In this document: positions 10,449 through 19,454 of the stretch, one piece after another | Position numbering within the stretch: position 1 is the stretch's first letter | Layout of the letters: every line of letters begins with the position of its first letter | Origin: Candidatus Promineofilum glycogenicum | GTDB taxonomy: Bacteria > Chloroflexota > Anaerolineae > Promineifilales > Promineifilaceae | NCBI GenBank assembly: GCA_016707605.1 | Contig: JADJHJ010000012.1 | Location: forward strand, 1-64,000 | Length of the DNA: 64,000 bases | Direction of reading: 5' to 3' | The notes under the pieces: generated by a model | Databases searched by the model: none | Told to the model about the DNA's origin: nothing | The model's input: only the letters and a program-made list of their open reading frames with translations | Made by a program: the position numbers and the translations under genes

Positions 10449-11474
10449 TCACCCTGCTCTCCGCCGCGGCCCGTTGTCTGTCGGGCCGGAGTCGTTGTCG
10501 TTGCCGTGGTCGTCATCGTCGTCATCGCCGCCACCGCTGCCGCTGTTGTCGTCGTCATCATCATCGTCATCGCCGCCGCCGCTGCCGCTGTTGTCATCGT
10601 CGTTGTCGTCGTCGCCGTTGTCGTTGTCGTCGCCGTTGTCATTGGCGTTGTCGTCGTTGTCGTTGTCGTTGTCGTCGTCATCGCCATTGTCATTGGCGTT
10701 GTCGTCGTCGTCGCCATTGTCATTGGCGTTGTCGTCATCATCGCCATTGTCGTTGGCGTTGTCGTCATCGCCGTTGTCATTGGCGTTGTCGTCATCGCCA
10801 TTGTCGTTGGCGTTGTCGTCATCGCCATTGTCGTTGGCGTTGTCGTCGTCCGCCGTTGTCGTTGGCGTTGTCATCATCGCCGTTGTCGTTGGCGTTGTCG
10901 TCGTCGCCATTGTCGTTGGCGTTGTCGTCGTTGTCGTTGGCGTTGTCATCGCCGTTGTCGTTGGCGTTGTCATCGCCATCGCCGTTGTCGTTGGCGTTGT
11001 CGTCGTCGCCATTGTCGTTGGCGTTGTCGTCGTCATCGCCGTTGTCGTTGGCGTTGTCATCGTCGTCGCCATTGTCATTGGCGTTGTCGTCATCATCGCC
11101 GTTGTCGTTGGCGTTGTGTCGTCGCCGTTGTCATTGGCGTTGTCGTCGTCGCCATTGTCGTTGGCGTTGTCGTCGCCGCCGTTGTCGTTGGCGTTGTCGT
11201 CGCCGTTGTCATTGGCGTTGTCGTCGTTGTCGTTGGCGTTGTCGTCGGCCTGATTGGCCGCGGAGAGGCCGAACAACTCGTCCAGCCCCTCGGCCCGGCG
11301 GCCGGCGCGGCCAAACAAGCCGCGGAGGGTCGACATGTCATCGGCCGTCATCCCGGCCCCGCCACGGCTGGTCGTCTGCTCGCCTTCCAGCAGCGCCTCG
11401 CGGGCCATCACCGTGGCCGCGGCGGCCATCAGGCCCAACAACAAAATGGCAATCAGTACAATACGCTTGTTCAT
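10449..11474 (-). CDS. exported Asp/Asn-repeat protein (DDNANDNG units)
   Basis: ATG 11474 has AAAGGAG seven bases upstream. A classical signal peptide (KRIVLIAILLLGLMAAAATVMA) is followed by about 50 ordinary residues, then about 270 residues of short repeats. Units are DDNANDNG, each containing an N-x-N-x-N-G pattern similar in spacing to Ca-binding DxNxDG loops; calcium binding is inference. The C-terminal 70 residues are runs of Asp broken by NSGSGGG. Between about 11115 and 10850 the repeat is read in another frame, giving Thr/Pro/Met-rich sequence, because of two compensating indels (extra TG near 11117, extra C near 10850). It lies 85 bp upstream of the sigma gene in the same direction. 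Confidence 0.7.
   Translation of the reverse strand: MNKRIVLIAILLLGLMAAAATVMAREALLEGEQTTSRGGAGMTADDMSTLRGLFGRAGRRAEGLDELFGLSAANQADDNANDNDDNANDNGDDNANDNGGDDNANDNGDDDNANDNGDDTTPTTTAMMTTTPMTMATTMTTPTTTAMTTTTPTTMATTTTPTTTAMAMTTPTTTAMTTPTTTTTTPTTMATTTTPTTTAMMTTPTTTADDDNANDNGDDDNANDNGDDDNANDNGDDDNANDNGDDDDNANDNGDDDDNANDNGDDDDNDNDNDDNANDNGDDNDNGDDDNDDDNSGSGGGDDDDDDDDNSGSGGGDDDDDDHGNDNDSGPTDNGPRRRAG
10495..11250. repeat. 24-27 bp tandem coding repeat, second array, open in all six frames
   Basis: About 30 units of the type GTCGTTGGCGTTGTCGTC plus ATCGCC or GTCGCC. None of the six frames contains frequent stops: the minus strand gives DDNANDNG, TTTPTTMA or RQRQRRR, and the plus strand gives VVVGVV, LALSSSP or RCRWRC patterns. 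Only the minus-strand acidic frame is continuous with a signal peptide and a Shine-Dalgarno. Confidence 0.9.
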
Positions 11475-11568
11475 CCGTCTTTCTCCTTTGGCCACGGGCC
11501 AGTTTGGTCTCGCTTGACCAAGGAGTGACGGAACGGAGCGGGAAGTAACGGGGGTGGGGCGGAATTGG

Positions 11569-12105
11569 TTAGAGGAGGTAGCGCGGGGCGTCGACGCGCT
11601 TTAGCTCATCGCCCAAACGCAGCTTGAACAGCTCCAACTGGCTCAACGGCCGCTTCAGGTTGTAGGTCTCGATCTCCTTGTTCAGGGCGACGATGGCTTC
11701 TTCCCAGCCGCGGCAGGCGTCATCCCAGCCGATAGTCAGCGCCGGGCGGTGGCTCTGGCCCTGGGCCTGCTCGAAGGCCACCCGGTAGCGCGCCCAGGTG
11801 CGGTTGATGTCGGTCCGCAGGGTGTCGATCTTATCAACAACGTCCACGCGCCGGCTGAGCCACGGCGGGCGCAGGTCGTTGTCCTTCAGCAGCTTGTTGG
11901 CCAGCCGGGCGCTGCCCTCATAGGCGTTCTCTTCCAGGGCCAGCGGCCGGCCGCGGCCGGCGAGGCCGTCGAACAGACCGCGGCGGCGGCCGTCTTCGAT
12001 CATGTCTTCGATTAGATCGCTGAAGTCGGTGCGAATGCGGCGGCGGTGGTCGTCGCCGGCGGCGTGGTCGTCGTTTGGGCGAGGGGAGTCGTCGGTATCG
12101 CTCAT
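11569..12105 (-). CDS. DUF1992 (DnaJ homologue subfamily C member 28 conserved domain) protein
   Basis: 178 residues. The core DLIEDMIEDGRRRGLFDGLAGRGRPLALEEN matches the DUF1992 pattern (an E/D-rich helix, then G-x-F-D-x-L-x-G-x-G-x-PL). It continues with LANKLLKDNDLRPPWLSRR and a C-terminal helical region. Family members are small soluble proteins of unknown role, in eukaryotes fused to J domains. The N-terminal 20 residues are Asp/His-rich and likely disordered. The promoter abuts the start, so the message is probably leaderless. Confidence 0.9.
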   Translation of the reverse strand: MSDTDDSPRPNDDHAAGDDHRRRIRTDFSDLIEDMIEDGRRRGLFDGLAGRGRPLALEENAYEGSARLANKLLKDNDLRPPWLSRRVDVVDKIDTLRTDINRTWARYRVAFEQAQGQSHRPALTIGWDDACRGWEEAIVALNKEIETYNLKRPLSQLELFKLRLGDELKRVDAPRYLL

Positions 12106-12111
12106 GGGGCG

Positions 12112-12139
12112 ATCATAGCCGGCGCGGCGGCGGTGTCAA
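12112..12139 (-). promoter_or_regulatory. sigma-70-type promoter giving a leaderless DUF1992 mRNA
   Basis: On the minus strand TTGACA (12139-12134), a 16-bp spacer and TATGAT (12117-12112) are followed by six bases and then the ATG at 12105. Transcription would start at or next to the A of the start codon, and there is no Shine-Dalgarno. Confidence 0.65.
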
Positions 12140-12145
12140 TGGGGG

Positions 12146-15100
12146 TTAATGGGTTTCATTGGCACGCTGTAGCGCGGCGCACAACGCGTCGGGCCAGGTA
12201 TTCTGGCGGACATACTCTAGCTCGGCGTCGGCTTCGCGGCGCGTGACGGCGGCGGCGTTGTCACCCAGCCTCGCCTGCGCGCCGGCTAGTTCGATTAGGT
12301 GGCTCCACAGCAGGCCCCGCGCCCCCGCGGCCCGGGCCACAGACGCGGCCGACGCCAGCGCCGCAATCGCCTCGGTCGGGCGGCCGAGCGCCGCCAGGGC
12401 TTGGGCGCGGGCGCGCAACACTTCCGGCAGCCAGATGACGCCGTTCGTTTCCTCCAGCCGCTGCGCCGCCGTGTCGGCCTGGGCCAGCGCCGCGGCCGGT
12501 TCGCCGCCGGCCAGGGCCAAAGCAATACGGGCCAGGGTCACGTCGATTTCCACAAAAGCCTGCTGGCGCGTGCCCTCCAGAAGTGGGTCGTCCAGCAGCG
12601 CCGCCGCCGCCGCCACGTCATCAGCGGCAATCTGGGCCAGCGCCAGCCGCGCCAGGCACATGCCGGCAAACTGCGGCAACTGCGCCCGGCCAACGGCCAG
12701 ACCCTCCTCGGCGGCGACGGTGGCCTCATCGATAGCCCCCACACCGAGCAGAATCTGTGACAGGAAGGCGCGGGCCAACACCTGGCCGCCGACGAAGCCG
12801 GCCTCCTGGGCCTTCTCGATGGCCGTTTGCAGCCCCTCGACGCCCGCGCCGATCTCCCCTTGCAGAGAACGGATGAGGCCGCGGACGGCGCCACTGTAGG
12901 CCTGGCCCCACGGATTGCCGATGCGCACGTTGACGGCGTAGGCCTCGTCGGCCGCGGCGCGCCCGCCGGGCAGGTCGCCGCCGAAGGCCGTCCAGTTGGC
13001 CAGGCCGGTCAGCCCGTCGGCCAGCATCGGCTCGTTGCCCAGTTCGCGCCAGTGCTGGACGGCCTCGCCCATCATCTCGCGCGCCTCTTCCATATGCCCC
13101 AGGCTGCCCAGCGCTTCGCCCAGGTCGTTGAGCAGGTAGGCTGTCTCTTCGGCCAGCCCCAACTCGCGGGCCAGGTTCAGGGCACGCTCGCCGAACTGGG
13201 TGGCGTTCTCCAGATTGAAGACGTCAAAGCGGTCGATGTTGAGCAGGTTCCAGAGGATGCGCACCTCGGCCGGCCGGTCGTCGAGTTGCTCGGCCAGCGC
13301 CAGCGCCCGCTGCATGAGCGCCCGCCCGGCCACGGGGTCGTAGAACGGCGTGACGTTGGCCCGCAGCTTGCCCTGGGCGATGAGGGCGGCCAGTTGCAGC
13401 CGCGGCTCGTCGCGCTCGTCGCCCAGTCGCTCCAGTTCGCTGTAGACGCTGTCGGCGTCGGCGAAACGGGATTCAAGCTCCAGCGCCCGGCCGCGGGCAG
13501 TGGTGAGATGGACGAGGCCGGCGGTGTCGTTCTCGGCCAGGGCGATGGGCCGGGCGCGCTCGTAGTGGGCGACGGCCTCGGCCGTGGCGTTGAGCTTCAG
13601 CGCGGTGTCGCCGGCGGCCAGCAGGTGAGGCAGGGCGCGGGCCGGCGTGTCCCCCTCCAGCCAGTGGTGAGCCAACGCCGTGGCCGTGGCATCGGGGCGG
13701 GCGGACAGAATCTCGGCCATGCGCCGGTGCAGGGCGCGGCGCTCCTTGACCAGAATGGTGTTGTAGGTGGCCTCGTGGATGAGGGTGTGATGGAAAGCGT
13801 ACTCCGGTTCGGGCAGGCGCGTCACCTCGCGCACCAGTTCGGTGCGTTGCAACTCCAGCAACTGGCGGTCGAGCGCGTCGGGCCGTTCGACCAGCGCGGC
13901 CAGGGCCGAGCGCAGGAAGGTGCGGCCGATGATCGAGGCGATCTGGAGCGTGCGGCGGGTGTCTTCCTCCAACCGGTCTATGCGCGCCGTCAACAGGGCT
14001 TGCAGCGAGTCGGGCAGTTCGACGCCGGTCAGCGCGGCGGCGGCCGTCCACGGCGCGCCCTCGGCCTCGCGCACCAGTTGGCCGCGCTCGATCAGATTGT
14101 GGACGACCTCTTCCAGGAAGAGGGGATTGCCCTCGGCCCGGGCCAGAATGGTGTTGTCGAAGCCGGCCGGCAGCGACGAGCCATCGAGCAGACCGTCGAG
14201 CAGCAGCCGGCTCTCGCCATCGGTCAGGGGGTAGAGGGCGGCCTCGTCGAAGCGGTGGGGGAAGTCGTGTTCGGCCGCGTCGCGCAGCCGCCAACCGTGG
14301 GAGCGCCGGTCGCGGCGCATGGCGCACAGGAAGAGCAACGGGGCGCTCTCGCTCAGCCCGAACAGGTGGGTGAGCAGGGCAACCGATGAAGCATCGGCCC
14401 ATTGCAGATCGTCAAGGGCCAGAACGACCGGCCCGGCCGCCGCCCGCGCCCGCCAGAACGCATCGACACAGGCGATAAGCTGGCTGGCGAACGCTTCGCC
14501 GCTCAACTCGTGGCCCGGCGGGTCGGGCGAAACGCCGAGCAGCGTTTGCAGCACGCGGCGTTGTTCGCCGCCCTCGCCGACCAGCGCGTCGTCGATGCGG
14601 GCGCGAATGGCTTCGGGCGAGTCGCCGGCCATGATGCCCAGCACGCCGCGCAGCAGGCGGACGCTCAGGCCATAGGGCTGATTCAGCTCGTAGGCGTAGG
14701 CCGAGGCCGTGGCGACTTGCGCGCCGAGCGGCGGGGCCAGTCGCTCCAGAGCCTCGTCCATCAGGCGCGTCTTGCCCAGCCCGGCGTCGCCGCTCAGGAA
14801 GACGATGTTGCCGCGGCCGTTGCCCAGCCCATCGAAGACGCCGCGCAGCAACTCCCACTCGCGCAGCCGGTTGACCAGCGGCGCGTGGAGCCGCATCTGC
14901 TGGAAGCGGCGCGCCTCGATGCCCGTGCGGCGGCGCAGGACGCGATAGGCCGACACTGGCGCAGCCTTGCCCTTGACCTCGATGCCGCCCAGCGGCTCGA
15001 CCTCGAACTGCCCGGCCACGGCGCGCAGGGTGTCTTCGGTGATCTGGATGGTGCCGGGCAGGGCGGTCTGCTCCATGCGCGCGGCGACGTTGATGGCGTC

Positions 15101-15829
15101 GCCCAGGGCGCTGTACTCCAGCCGCAGGTCAGAGCCGACCGCGCCGACGACGACCAGGCCGGTATTGATACCCACGCGCACGTCCAACTCGCGGGCACGC
15201 GGCGGCAGGTGGGCGCGAAACTCGGCCATGCCGGCGACGATCTCCAGCGCGGCCAGCACGGCGCGGCGGGGGTCGTCCTCGTGGGCGATGGGCGCGCCGA
15301 AGAAGGCCAGCAGCCCGTCGCCCATGAGCCGGGCGACGGTGCCCTCGTAGCGGTAGACGGGGCGCACCATGCGCTCGAACGCGCCGTTGACGATGTCGCT
15401 CCACTCTTCGGGGTCGAGTTGCTCGGCCAGGGCGGTGGAGCCTTTGATGTCGCAGAAGAGCATGGTGACGACGCGGCGCTCGCCGGCCATTGTGCCGGCG
15501 CGGCGGGCGGCGCGGAGCTTGTCCTGTAGCTCGCGGGGGATGAACTGTTGCAGGGTGTCAGCAGGGTCGGAGGGTGGCGAGGGGTGGGTGACGGGTGGCG
15601 TGACCCCCTCGCCCTGTGGGAGAGGGTTGGGGAGAGGGCGGGGGAGAGAAGGTGTCGCCGCAGCCAGCCACGCCTGGGGGCTGTGGGGCCGGCCGCAGGT
15701 GTCGCAGAAGTTGGCCCCCGCCGTGGCTGCCGCGCCACAGGTGGGGCAGGCAGACAGCAACAAACGGCCGCAGTTGCGGCAGAACGCGGCCCCCTCCCGA
15801 TTGGTCGCGTTGCACCAGGGACAGGTCAT
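12146..15829 (-). CDS. zinc-ribbon / class III adenylate-guanylate cyclase / AAA+ ATPase / TPR regulator
   Basis: About 1227 residues. The start is ATG 15829 (TCPWCN); a TTG 30 bp upstream is possible but lacks support. Domains: double zinc ribbon (Cys 3, 6, 17, 20, 28, 31, 42, 45); a Pro-rich linker with the repeat-derived sequence LPNPLPQGEG; a class III cyclase domain (about 110-300) with FCDIKGST (metal Asp) and LMGDGLLAFFG; an ATPase domain with Walker A GDAGLGKTR and Walker B VVLALDDLQWAD; then a MalT-like helical region and many TPRs to the C terminus. This architecture is common in Chloroflexota and Actinobacteria and is presumed to be a cyclic-nucleotide signalling or scaffold protein. 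The ligand is unknown. It is followed by the DUF1992 gene. Confidence 0.92.
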   Translation of the reverse strand: MTCPWCNATNREGAAFCRNCGRLLLSACPTCGAAATAGANFCDTCGRPHSPQAWLAAATPSLPRPLPNPLPQGEGVTPPVTHPSPPSDPADTLQQFIPRELQDKLRAARRAGTMAGERRVVTMLFCDIKGSTALAEQLDPEEWSDIVNGAFERMVRPVYRYEGTVARLMGDGLLAFFGAPIAHEDDPRRAVLAALEIVAGMAEFRAHLPPRARELDVRVGINTGLVVVGAVGSDLRLEYSALGDAINVAARMEQTALPGTIQITEDTLRAVAGQFEVEPLGGIEVKGKAAPVSAYRVLRRRTGIEARRFQQMRLHAPLVNRLREWELLRGVFDGLGNGRGNIVFLSGDAGLGKTRLMDEALERLAPPLGAQVATASAYAYELNQPYGLSVRLLRGVLGIMAGDSPEAIRARIDDALVGEGGEQRRVLQTLLGVSPDPPGHELSGEAFASQLIACVDAFWRARAAAGPVVLALDDLQWADASSVALLTHLFGLSESAPLLFLCAMRRDRRSHGWRLRDAAEHDFPHRFDEAALYPLTDGESRLLLDGLLDGSSLPAGFDNTILARAEGNPLFLEEVVHNLIERGQLVREAEGAPWTAAAALTGVELPDSLQALLTARIDRLEEDTRRTLQIASIIGRTFLRSALAALVERPDALDRQLLELQRTELVREVTRLPEPEYAFHHTLIHEATYNTILVKERRALHRRMAEILSARPDATATALAHHWLEGDTPARALPHLLAAGDTALKLNATAEAVAHYERARPIALAENDTAGLVHLTTARGRALELESRFADADSVYSELERLGDERDEPRLQLAALIAQGKLRANVTPFYDPVAGRALMQRALALAEQLDDRPAEVRILWNLLNIDRFDVFNLENATQFGERALNLARELGLAEETAYLLNDLGEALGSLGHMEEAREMMGEAVQHWRELGNEPMLADGLTGLANWTAFGGDLPGGRAAADEAYAVNVRIGNPWGQAYSGAVRGLIRSLQGEIGAGVEGLQTAIEKAQEAGFVGGQVLARAFLSQILLGVGAIDEATVAAEEGLAVGRAQLPQFAGMCLARLALAQIAADDVAAAAALLDDPLLEGTRQQAFVEIDVTLARIALALAGGEPAAALAQADTAAQRLEETNGVIWLPEVLRARAQALAALGRPTEAIAALASAASVARAAGARGLLWSHLIELAGAQARLGDNAAAVTRREADAELEYVRQNTWPDALCAALQRANETH

Positions 15830-15914
15830 AAGGTTTCCGCACGGACCATCGGCCACCAATCGCTGCGTAAAGAGTAGCGCAAAGATGCCGGCAGGTAAAG
15901 GGCGCGATCAAGCC

Positions 15915-17288
15915 TTACAAAGCGGCTGCGAGGAGTAAATCTTCGGCCGTTTCCGGCGCTGTGGCCTCTGACCCGGCGACGAGCGTGTCGCGCCGCTGCA
16001 CCAGCCGGCTGCGTACCAGTTCGATGTGGCCGCGCAGGTTGTAGTAGTCGGCCATGAAGTTCTCCGACACGGTCACCTGTTCGCGCAACCGCTGGTCGAT
16101 AAGTTCCAGGTCTTGCAGCGCGCGGTCGATCTCGGCTGCATCCATCGCTGTCACACTGCGGTCAATGCTGCGCACCGTGCCATACCAACGCGTCACCTTG
16201 CGTTTGTTGTACATCGTGATTAGCACCGGACTGCGGCTGACGATGGGCAGCAACACGAGGGCCACGGGCAGAACAAAGAGCATGTAGCGGTCGACCAGCG
16301 CCGCGGCCCAGAAGGGCAGATAGTTATCGAGCGTGCTCTCGCCACTGCGGATGCGCTCCAGGTAGGCTCGTTCCTCCGCGCCGATGGGCAGGTCGGCGTG
16401 GTCGAAGTTAGGGAACTCAAACCGCTGCTCGAACAGGCCGCCGCGCTCGTGGGTATTGACCACGGCAATGGTCATGAGCCGCAGCAGGTCGGGATGAAAC
16501 TCATTACTAACGATCAGATTGGCGACCGTAGAGACGAGTTGCGTGTCCTCCGACGGGATATTGTCGCGCAGATCGATGGCGCCCTGGGGCAACGTGACGA
16601 CGGTGAGATAGGGCATGAGCGCCGTGTAGGCCGCCGCCCGCTCGAAATTCATTAGCTTCAGGTCGGGATCAAGCAGGAGTTCTCGGATGAGCGCCGACGT
16701 TGGCGCGGAGACGAACATGGCCGCGTCAATCGTCCCATCGCGGAGCCTGCCGGCCGCCTCGGCCGAATCCACTTCCACGAGTTGGGCCTGCCCGGCATCC
16801 ATTCGGTTGGCAGCCAGCATCTCGCGCGCCAGTTGGTTGCCCCCGCTGTCCGGCTCGCTGATGGCGAATACCTTGCCCTCGACCTGGGTCAGGCGAGTGA
16901 GTGGCGCGTCGAACTGGTCGGGGTTGTAGAAGACCCACACCGGCTCATAGAAGAGGCTGGCCATCGAACTGAGGATGAGCGGATCGGAGTCGAGGGCGAT
17001 GCCCCCCTGCACAAAGCCGATCTGGGCCTCGCCCTGCTCCAGTAAGCGCAGCGCCTCCACGGAGCCGGCCGTCGGCCGAATCTCCAACTCAAAGCCCTTC
17101 TCCTGGGCGATCTGCTGGTATTGCCGCGCCGCTTCGTAGTAAGCGCCCCCTTCACGTCCGGTCAGAAGCGTGAATCGGCGTGGTGGCAGCGAAGCGTAGA
17201 TTGTGCCGATCACCAGAGCGATGAGCAGGAGAACTCCGGTCAGAATGATCCACTTGCCGTAGCGTTCGATGCGTTGCAGGATATCCAT
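15915..17288 (-). CDS. TAXI-family TRAP-type solute-binding protein with membrane segments
   Basis: 457 residues. An N-terminal transmembrane anchor (WIILTGVLLLIALVIGTIYA) is followed by a periplasmic-binding domain of the TAXI type (FTLLTGREGGAYYEAARQY ... FVQGGIALDSDPL ... AISEPDSGGNQLA ... DAAMFVSAP). A second hydrophobic segment (YMLFVLPVALVLLPIVS) near residue 315 leads into a charged helical cytosolic tail of about 110 residues. TAXI proteins normally deliver solutes to TRAP permeases, but no permease gene is adjacent. The double anchoring and the cytosolic tail suggest a sensory or tethered role. GGGAG lies before the ATG. Confidence 0.85.
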   Translation of the reverse strand: MDILQRIERYGKWIILTGVLLLIALVIGTIYASLPPRRFTLLTGREGGAYYEAARQYQQIAQEKGFELEIRPTAGSVEALRLLEQGEAQIGFVQGGIALDSDPLILSSMASLFYEPVWVFYNPDQFDAPLTRLTQVEGKVFAISEPDSGGNQLAREMLAANRMDAGQAQLVEVDSAEAAGRLRDGTIDAAMFVSAPTSALIRELLLDPDLKLMNFERAAAYTALMPYLTVVTLPQGAIDLRDNIPSEDTQLVSTVANLIVSNEFHPDLLRLMTIAVVNTHERGGLFEQRFEFPNFDHADLPIGAEERAYLERIRSGESTLDNYLPFWAAALVDRYMLFVLPVALVLLPIVSRSPVLITMYNKRKVTRWYGTVRSIDRSVTAMDAAEIDRALQDLELIDQRLREQVTVSENFMADYYNLRGHIELVRSRLVQRRDTLVAGSEATAPETAEDLLLAAAL

Positions 17289-17398
17289 GATTGCTCCCTG
17301 GCATCATTGTCAGCGATAGTGCGAAGCAAGGGGCCGTCAGCGGGCGGCCGTTGCGGGTGCGCAGGCGGTACCAGCCCTATGCAAGTCTCAATTGTACC

Positions 17399-19027
17399 TC
17401 AGGCAGCGATCATTGCCCGCAGTGTCTCCAGCGCGTCGGCGTCGTCAATGCCCTTATCCCGCCGCCAGCGCAAAATGCGCGGGAAGCGCACGGCCACGCC
17501 CGACTTGTGGCGCGTGCTGGCCTGGATGCTCTCGAAGGCCATCTCCATGACCAGTTCCGGGCGCACGGCGCGCACCGGGCCGAAGCGGTCTTCGGTGTTG
17601 GCGCGCACGAAGCGATCCACCTCGGCGATCTCGGCGTCGGTCAGGCCGCTGTAGGCCTTGGCGAAGGGCACCAGCTCGCGGCCGTCCTCCCCGTCGCGCC
17701 AGAGGGCGAAGGTGTAGTCGGTGTAGAGGCCGGCGCGGCGGCCGCTGCCGCGCTGGGCGTAGATGAGCACGGCGTCAATGGTGTAGGGATCGATCTTCCA
17801 CTTCCACCAGTCGCCGCGCCGCCGGCCGACGCGGTAGGGGGAGGAGAGGCGCTTGAGCATCAGCCCTTCGACGCCACGCCCCCGACTTTCTTCGCGTAGC
17901 GAAGCGAGGGCGTCCCACGAATCGGCGGTGACGACGGTCGAGATGGGCAGCCACTCGCTGGCCGTCGCCGCCAGTAGCGCCTCCAGTTGCGCCCGGCGCT
18001 CGGCCAGCGGGCGCTGTCGCCAATCCTCGCCCTGCCACTCCAGCAGGTCGTAGACCAGCAGGACGACGGGCGTTTCGTCCAGCAGCTTGCGGCTCAGGTT
18101 CTTGCGGCCGATGCGCTGTTGCAGGGCGGCGAAGGGCTGCGGGCGGCCGGCGGCGAACTCCCAGGCCAGCAGTTCGCCGTCGAGCACGCAGTCGGGCAGC
18201 GCCTCGGCGGCGGCGACGACCTCCGGGTAGCGGTCGGTCACCAGCTCTTCGCCGCGCGACCAGAGGAAAGTCTGCCCGCCGCGGCGGATGAGCTGGGCGC
18301 GGATGCCGTCCCACTTCCATTCGGCCTGCCACTCGGCCACGTCGCCCAGCGTAGCCGGGTCGCTTTCCAGCGGGTAGGCCAGGAAGAAGGGGTAGGGGCG
18401 GCCGGGGTCGGTGGCCAGAGCGCCGTCGGCATCCGGTTCTCCGGGTGTATCGGGGGCGACGAGAGCGGCGTAGAAGGCGGGCGTCGGCTCCCAGGCGCCC
18501 ATGAGGCGCTGGGCGATGGTCGCCTGGGGCAGGCCGGCCGCGTCGGCCAGGGCGCGCATGAGCAGGCGTTGCGAAACGCCGACGCGAAAGCCGCCGGTGA
18601 GCAGCTTGTTGAAGACGTAGCGGCCGGGGTCGTCGAGTTGATCCCAGGCCGCCAGGACGGCGGCGCGCTGCGCGGCCTCGTCTTTTTCGCGTAGCGGTAG
18701 AATAACGCCCTCGACCCAGGCCGACAGCGGGCGGTCGGCGGCTTGGCTGGCGTCGGGCAGCAGCAGGGCGGCGGCCTCGGCCGAGTCGCCGACGGCGTGG
18801 TAAGCCTCCTCTTGCAGCCACTCGGGCACGCCGGCCAGTTCGGCCGCCCAGCGGCGCAACAGCAGGGGGGAGAGGAGGCGTTTGGGACGACGGCCGCTCA
18901 GGAAGTAGACGGCCCAGGCGGCGTCGGCCGGCGACGCGGCGTCGAAGTAGCCGCGCATGGCGGCGATTTTGTCGTTGGTGCGGGTGGTGGCGTCGAGGGT
19001 GGCGTAGAGGTTAGAGAAGTTGCGCAT
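17399..19027 (-). CDS. ATP-dependent DNA ligase, cisplatin damage-response type
   Basis: About 542 residues from ATG 19027; the N terminus RNFSNLYATLDATTRTNDK matches the start of the PP_1105-type family, so this start is preferred over the GTG at 19039. It has an N-terminal helical DNA-binding domain, then the nucleotidyltransferase domain with motif I EWKWDGIR (adenylated Lys about 238), motif III VLDGELLAW, motif IV EGLMLKR, motif V WWKWKIDP, and a C-terminal OB fold. The enzyme seals nicks using ATP. In other bacteria it is encoded with an MBL exonuclease, a DEXH helicase and a phosphoesterase. Here the exonuclease is at 19805-20806, separated by a toxin-antitoxin-like pair; helicase and phosphoesterase are not seen. 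Confidence 0.92.
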   Translation of the reverse strand: MRNFSNLYATLDATTRTNDKIAAMRGYFDAASPADAAWAVYFLSGRRPKRLLSPLLLRRWAAELAGVPEWLQEEAYHAVGDSAEAAALLLPDASQAADRPLSAWVEGVILPLREKDEAAQRAAVLAAWDQLDDPGRYVFNKLLTGGFRVGVSQRLLMRALADAAGLPQATIAQRLMGAWEPTPAFYAALVAPDTPGEPDADGALATDPGRPYPFFLAYPLESDPATLGDVAEWQAEWKWDGIRAQLIRRGGQTFLWSRGEELVTDRYPEVVAAAEALPDCVLDGELLAWEFAAGRPQPFAALQQRIGRKNLSRKLLDETPVVLLVYDLLEWQGEDWRQRPLAERRAQLEALLAATASEWLPISTVVTADSWDALASLREESRGRGVEGLMLKRLSSPYRVGRRRGDWWKWKIDPYTIDAVLIYAQRGSGRRAGLYTDYTFALWRDGEDGRELVPFAKAYSGLTDAEIAEVDRFVRANTEDRFGPVRAVRPELVMEMAFESIQASTRHKSGVAVRFPRILRWRRDKGIDDADALETLRAMIAA

Positions 19028-19064
19028 TGGCATAGCCACCGTTCAGCCTATCAGGTGAAGCGAA

Positions 19065-19454
19065 TTATTCCTCACGCTGCTGTTCCTGGCGCTCCTGATG
19101 CAAGCTCTTGCGGATAAAAGCTAGCACCTGACGGATGGCCTGCGCCGGGTCACTACTGATGTCACTGGCTTCTACCTTTTCATCACTGCCATTGTGAAAG
19201 TGAGCCGGGAAAGTCGCCACTCTCTTCCAGGCCGCATGAGGCGCATTGTCATAGCGGTAAATGTCGGCGCGACCAGTCAGGCGGCGTTCCCAGTGATACG
19301 AGTAGCGTCCGGTGGCGGAGGCGTTTACTTCGAGAAAGCTATCATCGATTAGCTGAAGGCGAAGCTTGAGCGCTTGGCCGGTAGGTAGCCGTAACAGGTT
19401 GGAATCAGTGATGATCTCCTTCAACTCGCTTAGGGCAATGGCCTTGGCTTTCAT
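19065..19454 (-). CDS. DUF6516-family protein, putative toxin (TumE-like)
   Basis: 129 residues. The core LRLQLIDDSFLEVNAS ... YSYHWERRLTGRADIYRYDNAPHAAWKRVATFPAHFHNG matches the DUF6516 pattern (strand, LEV, YSFHWQ-like, RYDNAPHH-like, HxH). Members are reported as toxin partners of small helical antitoxins; I recall the name TumE but cannot check it. Its ATG overlaps the stop of the upstream small gene by 4 nt (ATGA), as in type II toxin-antitoxin operons. Mechanism unknown. The C terminus is Gln/Glu-rich (HQERQEQQREE). Confidence 0.75.
   Translation of the reverse strand: MKAKAIALSELKEIITDSNLLRLPTGQALKLRLQLIDDSFLEVNASATGRYSYHWERRLTGRADIYRYDNAPHAAWKRVATFPAHFHNGSDEKVEASDISSDPAQAIRQVLAFIRKSLHQERQEQQREE

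Noticed and set aside
10407..11548. Long plus-strand open frames (Val-rich, Arg/Cys-rich, Ser/Leu-rich) across the second repeat array
   Set aside because: They are by-products of a repeat without stops in any frame. None has a ribosome site or signal, while the minus-strand acidic frame has both.
15600..15655. A functional LPNPLPQGEG protein motif in the large cyclase
   Set aside because: The same peptide is encoded at 42621-42741 and the same DNA occurs between genes at 53549-53590, so it is translated repeat DNA rather than a domain.
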